From Odocoileus virginianus (Eukaryota > Chordata > Mammalia > Artiodactyla > Cervidae): DNA of 64,000 bases. The position numbers were made by a program, and so were the translations under genes. Below, in pieces: positions 58,125 through 64,000 of this stretch; within the stretch, counting starts at the first letter, position 1; every line of letters begins with the position of its first letter. The stretch is from assembly GCF_023699985.2 (NCBI RefSeq), contig NC_069678.1:66892798-66956797 (forward strand), in the 5' to 3' direction. The notes beneath the pieces were generated by a model. That model worked only from the letters and a program-made list of their open reading frames with translations, was not told the DNA's origin and did no database searches.

Positions 58125-58230
58125 AAGTGAAAGTGTTAGTCACTCAGTCCTGTCTGACTCTTTGTGACCCCATGGACTGTAGCTCACCAGGCTCCTCTGT
58201 CCTTGGAATTCTCCAGGCAAGAATACTGAA
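58125..58230 (-). mobile_element. Bov-tA SINE, partial
   Basis: Antisense 3' half: gtgaaagtgttagtcactca gtcctgtctgactc to ccaggcaagaatactg. Confidence 0.85.
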
Positions 58231-58524
58231 AAGTTCTGAGCCAATATTAGATGCCATTTTCATTTCTATGTCTACTTGCAACAAAATGCTTGCCTGCAAC
58301 AAGATAAGGAGTTTGTGCCAGTGTATAAATCTATGCAATGTTTTCTTCATTGAAAAACTCTATGAAAAAATATTAGGTAAACAAAATGGTGTGCTCAGTC
58401 ATACAGTTAATTTCCTTCATCACAGACTAGGGACAGACATCAGACTGTGGCCTGCACATTGAGTCTTGCTATCTAGACTACCTTGAGGGAAGCAGATGGT
58501 AGAAACACTGAAGTTTACAGTCTC

Positions 58525-58665
58525 AGCTCCCTGCTTACAAGCTTACCTTGATCAGTTTATTTAATCTCTCTGTACATCACTTTACTCTTCTGTAAAGTGG
58601 GGTTACTACCAAACTCAGCATAGTTGTGAAGATGGGATGAGAATACACATGATGGGGTAGAACAG
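58525..58665 (+). mobile_element. MIR SINE relic
   Basis: Sense: atttaatctctctgtacatc, ctcttctgtaaagtggggtt, gttgtgaagatgggatgaga. Confidence 0.6.
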
Positions 58666-58679
58666 GACCTCAGACATAG

Positions 58680-58742
58680 TAAAAAAAAAAAAAAAAAGTT
58701 ATTCATTATCATCATCATCATCATCATCATCATCAACAACAA
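58680..58742 (+). repeat. A17 tract and (CAT)n microsatellite
   Basis: A run of 17 A, then about ten CAT units and two CAA units. Confidence 0.92.
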
Positions 58743-58744
58743 CC

Positions 58745-58960
58745 CAAAGCATCTGTCCTCCTGGTCTACTACAATGTGACTGTTCCCAACATTAGGGGTT
58801 GTAGCTTGGTTGTTACAACTCGGGGAGTTTCTGATGCCACCAGTATCTAGTGAGCAGAGGCCAGGGATACTGCTAAACATTCCGCAATGCACAGGGCAGC
58901 CGCCCACAGCAAGAAATCATTCAGCCCACAAAGTCAGTAGTGCTAAAGTTGAGATCTTGC
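58745..58960 (+). mobile_element. DNA transposon relic (MER-type, probably hAT)
   Basis: attaggggttgtagcttggt tgttacaactcgggg, gccagggatactgctaaaca ttccgcaatgcacagggcag match a common old mammalian nonautonomous transposon. Family uncertain. Confidence 0.5.
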
Positions 58961-59520
58961 AGTAGAGACATTCCTCTGGGTTGAGGTCTCCTGTTATCCA
59001 ATAAATTCACCACTGTGTGGTCCAACTACCTGTTTTATTGAAAGCAAACCTCAGAGGGGCAAGGACTTGCCATCTTCCTCTCACCTAGTGGTGAAAATGA
59101 TACTTCTGTTTATCCTGTCCTTCAGTCTTGCCTCCTAGAAGCGTGCTTCCCCAGACTGATGAGAGAGACCCAAGTCACTGTCATCAGGCTACCAAGCAAG
59201 AGAACTAAAATTGCACCCCATGTTTCCAGATCCAGTGAATGAGAAGTTTAAGTAGGACAGAGGTTAGTGCAGCCCAGGACACCTGTAGCTCAGAGACTAA
59301 GCTCCTGTATCTCTTGACCCTCACCCCGAGAGAGCTTGGTCCAGAGGGTAGAGATGGGCAGGAAATAGAATAGTAGTACAAAGCACTGGACTTGGACTTG
59401 AGACTGAGTTCTGCTCCATTTTCTCTATGTTATTGGTCAATCATATACAGCCTAGACTATTAGCACTTAAAGTATCTTTTGAACGCGTTAGGTCCAAAGT
59501 TTTCAAAATTCATCTTCCCT

Positions 59521-59565
59521 CATTCATTCTCTCTCTCGTCTCCCTCTTTCTTTCTCTCTCCCCCA
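59521..59565 (+). repeat. CT-rich tract
   Basis: tctctctcgtctccctcttt ctttctctctccccc. Confidence 0.8.
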
Positions 59566-59574
59566 TTCTCCACT

Positions 59575-60130
59575 AGTAAAATGAAGTATTGTAATAGAAT
59601 GTACTTACCACATAGAGCTGTTTGTAAGATTCAGTGGCATCAACAGTGCCAATGTAAGTTGTTATTAATGGTTAAGAGAACAGACCAACTGGAGAAGGCA
59701 ATGGCTCCCCACTCCAGTCCTCTTGCCTGGAAAATGCCGTGGATGGAGGAGCCTGGTGGGCTGCAGTCCATGGGGTCGCTAAGAGTCGGACACGACTGAG
59801 AGACTTCACTTTCACTTTTCACTTTCACACATTGGAGAAGGAAACGGCAACCCACTCCAGTGTTCTTGCCTTGAGAATCCCAGGGACAGGGGAGCCTGGT
59901 GGGCTGCCGTCTATGGGGTCGCACAGTGTCGGACACGACTGAAGCGACTTAGCAGCAGCAGCAGGGCAGATCAACTGTGCGGCTTTAGAAGTCACTTAAC
60001 CTCACACTGCCTCAGCTTCCTCATTCCCAAAATGGGCATATTAATATTGTTACCTACCCCATACTGCTGTTGTGAGGACTTAATGAGTTAATACACATCA
60101 AGTACTTAGAATAGTGTTTGGCTCATAACA
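59575..60130 (+). mobile_element. MIR SINE pair, split by a BOV-A2
   Basis: Before the insertion: tagtaaaatgaagtattgta, cagtggcatcaacagtgcca. After it: gtcacttaacctcacactgc ctcagcttcctcattcccaa, tgttgtgaggacttaatgag, gtacttagaatagtgtttgg. Either two MIRs or one plus a partial duplicate. Confidence 0.6.
59690..59965 (+). mobile_element. BOV-A2 SINE (BovA dimer)
   Basis: Two BovA monomers in tandem, tggagaaggcaatggctccc to agagacttcactttcacttt and tggagaaggaaacggcaacc to ttagcagcagcagcag, the standard BOV-A2 layout. Many CpGs are kept (ggggtcgctaagagtcggac), so it is young. Confidence 0.93.
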
Positions 60131-60287
60131 AGTTTCATGCAGAGTGTTAGCTAATATTGTAAACGACCATCCTTTGCCCGTCTGGTTCCTCCTAGTGAAG
60201 TCGAAGAGCCATCCGCATGCAATAGTCCTAAGTAACTCAGGAGACTCTACAACGCCCACCAAGAAGAGGCCAAATTTTCCCCAAACT

Positions 60288-60361
60288 CCCAACCCAGGGA
60301 TGGAACTGAGGTTCCTGCGTTGCAGGCAGATTATTGATCGTCTGAGCTACCAGAAAAGCCC
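60288..60361 (-). mobile_element. Bov-tA head fragment
   Basis: Antisense tRNA-derived part only: cccaacccagggatggaact to gagctaccagaaaagccc. Confidence 0.75.
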
Positions 60362-60374
60362 ATCAAGGGGGTCC

Positions 60375-60453
60375 TACTGCTACTGCCACTGCTAAGTCAC
60401 TTCAGTCGTGTCCGACTCTGTGCGACCCCATCCCTGGGATTCTCCAAGGTCCA
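60375..60453 (-). mobile_element. BOV-A2 SINE fragment
   Basis: Antisense end: tactgctactgccactgcta agtcacttcagtcgtg, then catccctgggattctccaag with an internal deletion. Confidence 0.8.
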
Positions 60454-61069
60454 AGTCCTGCCAAATCTTTCGGGACTAGGAGACAAGAGCTCCCTCTGCT
60501 GCCTAGAACTGAAACAGCACTATCCTCTCTGACAGCTTCATTAATATTCTGTCCTTTCTGCCCTGCCAATCTTGAAAACGCGCTTCCCAGACTGATGAAA
60601 TTGCTTCTATATACTAATATCATCAGTGAGGCATTTTCCTAAACAGCTGACTCATGATTTTTTTTTCCATCCAAAAGAACCATCTTTCTAGGCTCTAGTT
60701 AGAATGTGAATAGCTGCCTGTTCTCCAGTTCCCATTAGCAAGCGAGGCTCAGGAGCCTCGGTAACTGAAGAGGGCACTCTCCCCACTGGGAAAGCAGCAG
60801 CAGAATTGGAGCATTATAACAAATTGTTCCCATCCAGCAATCACTTTGTAATGTGACTGTTTTCAACATAAACTCATTTGTCTTGTTGAACAGATGGAAA
60901 AAAAAAAAAAAATGTGCTCTGTCTTTGCATTTCTGACTCCCTTCAAAAAGATTCTATCCCAGATTCAGAGGTGAGCAAACAGGCTTTATACCCAGATGGG
61001 TCCCATGGCCTGAGTGAAATAGGACAAGGTATTCCTATTTCCCGGGAAGAAGGCTAGTGCTCACTGAAA

Positions 61070-61265
61070 GCCTACTATACCAGACAGGTTTAGTATTATC
61101 TCCTTCAACCTTCATAACAGTCTTGGGAGCTAAATTTTACCTTGCCTAATTATAGATGCAGGACCCAAGGCTCTGAGAGGTTCAGGAATGTGGTTGCAAG
61201 ACTGCATGACCAGTCAGTACTAAAGTCAAGGAGCTGAGATTTATCTACTGCTATTCATACTGTCT
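61070..61265 (-). mobile_element. MIR SINE relic
   Basis: Antisense: tcaaccttcataacagtctt, gctctgagaggttcagga, aggagctgagatttatctac. Confidence 0.6.
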
Positions 61266-61454
61266 CCCAAAGGCTCCAAGTCATTTTGGGAAAACTGGCC
61301 TGCAAGTTGGTGAGGTAACACCAGAAGTGACCAGGGAAAGGAACCGTCCACGTGCAGTTTGAAGAAAGGGATTCCCCTATTCCTCTCACGGGCCTGAGTT
61401 GGGACACCCCTTTAAACCTTCTTCAGGGAGGACCCTTAGTTATCCTGGAGCTGC

Positions 61455-62050
61455 CTAGAATATGAAAATCCTTTCAAATGATGGATTCTACTGGAAAATT
61501 CTACCAAACATTAAAAAAATAAATAATATCAATTCTACACAAACTCTTCCAAAATATAGAAGAGGAGGGAACATCATCCAGTTCATTTGGGATACTCGGA
61601 TACCAAAACCAAAGATACTGCAAGCAAAGAAATCTGTGGATCCATCTCTCTCTTGAGCATGGACTCAAAAATACTTAACAAAATACTGGCCAGTCAAATC
61701 CAACAATACATGAAAAGTTAAGTACCAAGTGAAAGTGTGTTAAGTGGTAATCACTCAGTTGTGTCTGACTCTTTGCAACCGCATGTACTGTAGCTCGCCA
61801 GGTTGCTTTGTCCGTGAAATTCTCCAGGCAAGAATACTGGAGTGGGTAGCCATTTCCTTCTCCAGGGGACCTTCCCAACCCAAGGATCAAATCCAGGTCT
61901 CCTGCACTGCAGGCAGATTCTTGACCATCAGAGCCACCAGAAAGTCCCTTAAAGATGCAAGTTTGCATAATAAAAAAACAATCAATGCAGTTCACCTTAT
62001 CAACAGACCAAAGAAGAAAAACCATATGATCACCTGAACAGACACAGAAA
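61455..62050 (+). mobile_element. L1 LINE, ORF2 middle, split by a Bov-tA
   Basis: Sense reverse transcriptase region: gaaaattctaccaaacatta, gatccatctctctcttgagc, acttaacaaaatactggcca; resumes after the SINE as atgcagttcaccttatcaac agacc. Diverged and broken. Confidence 0.7.
61733..61948 (-). mobile_element. Bov-tA SINE
   Basis: Antisense full length, gtgtgttaagtggtaatcac to cagagccaccagaaagtccc. Confidence 0.9.
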
Positions 62051-62625
62051 ATGATGGTGACTAATCCTGGTCTTTTCCAGGTGAGAAGCTTGAGTCCCAG
62101 AATGGACGAAATGCATTCTCAGTGTCACAAATTACTGACAAATCCAGATTGAGAATCCAGCTCTCCAGACCTGAGAACTGTGTGGATTTGTCACCCAATG
62201 CTGACGGCCAGAGAAGTCTTTGAAGTATAGAGAAGCAATAACCCAGAGACTCAGCCCTCATATGCAACTGAAGCAAGAGAGTAAGAACAAGCTAACTCCA
62301 GCCTACTCCATGCTAGAAAATACCTGACTTCTAGTTCATAAGGGTTAGAATCAAGGGAGCACTGGATTGCTGGGGAAGGATTATGCACTTCCTGTAACTT
62401 TCCCAATGAAGTGGAATTTACAACTGTTGAAAACATGATATAAAAAAAAATTCACTTCACAATTTGAGAAATATGAGCCACAGCTATAGCTCTTTTGAAA
62501 GAAGGTCTTTTTTAAAAAATCACAGAATTTTCATGAAGATGGGGGAAAGGCTATGAACTCATTGGTGTAACTGAAATGACAGAGATCCCTCAATGCTACC
62601 AGGCAGCTAGAGCTCAGCTCAGCAA

Positions 62626-62672
62626 CCTTCACTAATGTTCACTTTCGCCAACAGTCTACATCAAACCATTTT
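62626..62672 (+). repeat. 47-bp direct repeat, copy 1
   Basis: ccttcactaatgttcacttt followed by gccaacagtctacatcaaac and catttt after one variable base; 46 of 47 bases equal copy 2 at 63612. Confidence 0.92.
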
Positions 62673-62759
62673 GGTAAAAGCTTTCTTTTTCTTCTTTACA
62701 AATTTAAGATCTTGGTCACAATCACCTCATGTTTCTTTACTTTTAATTGTGATAGTTGG

Positions 62760-62943
62760 GTGGGAGGGGGGATCGGGATGCGGAATACATGTAAATCCAT
62801 GGCTGATTCATGTCAATGTATGACAAGACCCACTGCGGTATTGTGGAGTGATTAGCCTCCAGCTAGTGGAAATAAATGAAAAAATAAAAATAAAAAAATT
62901 TTTTAAAAAAGAAAAAACAAACCAAAAAAATAAATAAATAAAT
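62760..62943 (+). mobile_element. short ruminant L1 3' end
   Basis: About 120 bp of L1 3' UTR (gtgggaggggggatcgggat to gtggaaataaatg) and a long A-rich tail ending (AAAT)n. Flanks aattgtgatagttgg (62745-62759) and aattgtgatgattgg (62944-62958) are a near-perfect target-site duplication. Confidence 0.9.
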
Positions 62944-63022
62944 AATTGTGATGATTGGAAAATAAAATCAAACCAAGGTATCTCTTTCTTCCCCAGGCAA
63001 ATTCTCTGAGGTTCTGTCTCTG

Positions 63023-63056
63023 GAAAACCCTCCCTCCATCCTTCATTTCCCTCCCC

Positions 63057-63107
<51 letters not shown>

Positions 63108-63154
63108 ACACACCCCACTCTCTTCTCCTGCCTCACCAACACACACATGTGCAT

Positions 63155-63189
<35 letters not shown>

Positions 63190-63300
63190 AAACCCTCTCT
63201 ATGTCCTCCATTTCCCTCCCCAACACACACACACACACGTGCGTGCACACACACATACACCACTCTCTTCTCTGCACACACACACACAAGCACTCTCTTC
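63023..63300 (+). repeat. compound (CA)n array in a duplicated unit
   Basis: Three CA-rich blocks (63057-63118, 63139-63187, 63222-63290) are separated by related spacers: ggaaaaccctccctcc and ggaaaccctctctatg each lead into catttccctccccaacacac, and cactctcttct recurs three times. The unit was duplicated with its CA run. Confidence 0.88.
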
Positions 63301-63611
63301 TCTGCTTCTTCTTTACCTGGTTCAGAACTTGTGGGTGAGGTGAATAGAAATCATGTGTGTCACCAGAGCCATAACTGACAACCAACTAGCCCCAGCCTCA
63401 GTGTCTTCAAAGTGAAGCAGAAATTAGATGTGCCTTTGCTCCCTGCATTTCCTCACATCCTGGCCCCTTTAAGTTGACCTAGGATGTTTTGGAGCTTACA
63501 GTTTAAAAGCAACTCAAATATGTGTAATGCCCTTGATTGTCTTGTAACCATAATTTACAGACCCAGAAAGTGGAGCTCAGCATGGTGGGCAAGTGTACTC
63601 CACTCACCCAC

Positions 63612-63658
63612 CCTTCACTAATGTTCACTTTTGCCAACAGTCTACATCAAACCATTTT
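63612..63658 (+). repeat. 47-bp direct repeat, copy 2
   Basis: Same sequence as at 62626 with a single C to T change, 986 bp downstream. Confidence 0.92.
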
Positions 63659-63764
63659 AGACGGCAGGTGTCACGGCACCTGACCATAATCAGAGCACAG
63701 TCTCCTTGGGGGCATCAGCCAAATATGTAAACAGTAGCTTGATAAAAGCAACCATTCAATGACC

Positions 63765-63985
63765 TCTTACTATTTTCATGCACTTAGCTACATATTTCCT
63801 CTTCAGTATTTCATTCAATCCTCATGGCTCCCCAGTGGAGCGGGTATGATTATACCCATTCCAATAAAGGGGGGGAATGCCACTGGGAGGTCATTTAAAA
63901 TGTCCAAAGTTATACATAACAAGTAAATGACAGACTCAGGGCATGAACTTGGGCCTGAGACCAAAGTCTGGGCTCTCCACTGCAC
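63765..63985 (-). mobile_element. MIR SINE
   Basis: Antisense: ttcattcaatcctcatggct, gattatacccattccaataa, cagactcagggcatgaactt gggcctgagaccaaag. Confidence 0.65.
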
Positions 63986-64000
63986 TTGAGTCCATTTTGC

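Larger units (their letters stand above)
48086..64000. other. intergenic sequence downstream of the gene
   Basis: No exon with matching splice phases or family resemblance was found in 15.9 kb on either strand. Repeats are listed separately. Unassigned parts include 48090-48530, 48820-49470, 49690-49880, 50300-50480, 50700-51960 (see the candidate element), 52300-52640, 53770-54550, 54690-55540, 56860-57440, 57670-57900, 58240-58520, 58970-59560, 60460-61060, 61270-61450, 62060-62740 and 63300-63760. From memory of the human map, CYP2J2 may be the next gene in this direction; nothing here shows it. Confidence 0.6.

Noticed and set aside
62808..63385. Open frames of up to 161 codons made of Val/Cys or His/Thr repeats
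   Set aside because: Products of reading CA repeats in several frames.

Overview
The window is mammalian nuclear DNA from a ruminant (pecoran: cattle, sheep, goat, deer or close kin). The diagnosis rests on the repeats: Bov-tA and BOV-A2 SINEs, BovB (RTE-type) LINEs, a ruminant L1 with its own 3' UTR, and CHR-type tRNA-Glu SINEs. Older layers shared by placental mammals (MIR, L2, L1M, MLT1, hAT- and Tigger-like transposons) lie beneath. I see no operons, CRISPR array, tRNA or rRNA gene. The exact species cannot be told from the sequence.

One protein-coding gene is supported. Its last six coding exons lie on the + strand at 264-453, 8603-8700, 24136-24200, 34133-34212, 37716-37923 and 47420-47580, followed by a 3' UTR and a poly(A) signal at 48055. 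All splice phases agree and give an uninterrupted 266-residue C-terminal half: two pairs of degenerate EF-hand-like motifs separated by a Pro/Glu/Lys-rich linker. From memory of the human protein this is the ortholog of C1orf87 (carcinoma-related EF-hand protein). The 65-bp exon at 24136 was found because flanking exon phases did not fit without it.

Region by region: 1-48 kb is the gene, with introns of 8.1, 15.4, 9.9, 3.5 and 9.5 kb filled by nested retrotransposons. Two L1 copies are inverted in the way expected of twin priming; the larger (37959-40278) starts about 35 bp after an exon donor and has since received a Bov-tA and a BovB. From 48.1 to 64 kb no exon was recognised; it is intergenic sequence with SINEs, MIR/L2 relics, an L1 with an unrelated insert, CA-rich microsatellites and a 47-bp direct duplication. 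Two stretches nearly free of recognisable repeats (13930-14780 and 50940-51940) are candidate regulatory elements.

I found nothing that qualifies as an undescribed biological system. The items most worth checking are the loss of the position-12 acidic residue from all four EF-hand-like loops, the in-frame alternative acceptor at the first visible exon, the inverted L1s, the insert inside the 52.6-53.8 kb L1, and the candidate enhancers. Repeat family names are from recalled consensus patterns, not from a database search, so boundaries without target-site duplications are approximate.
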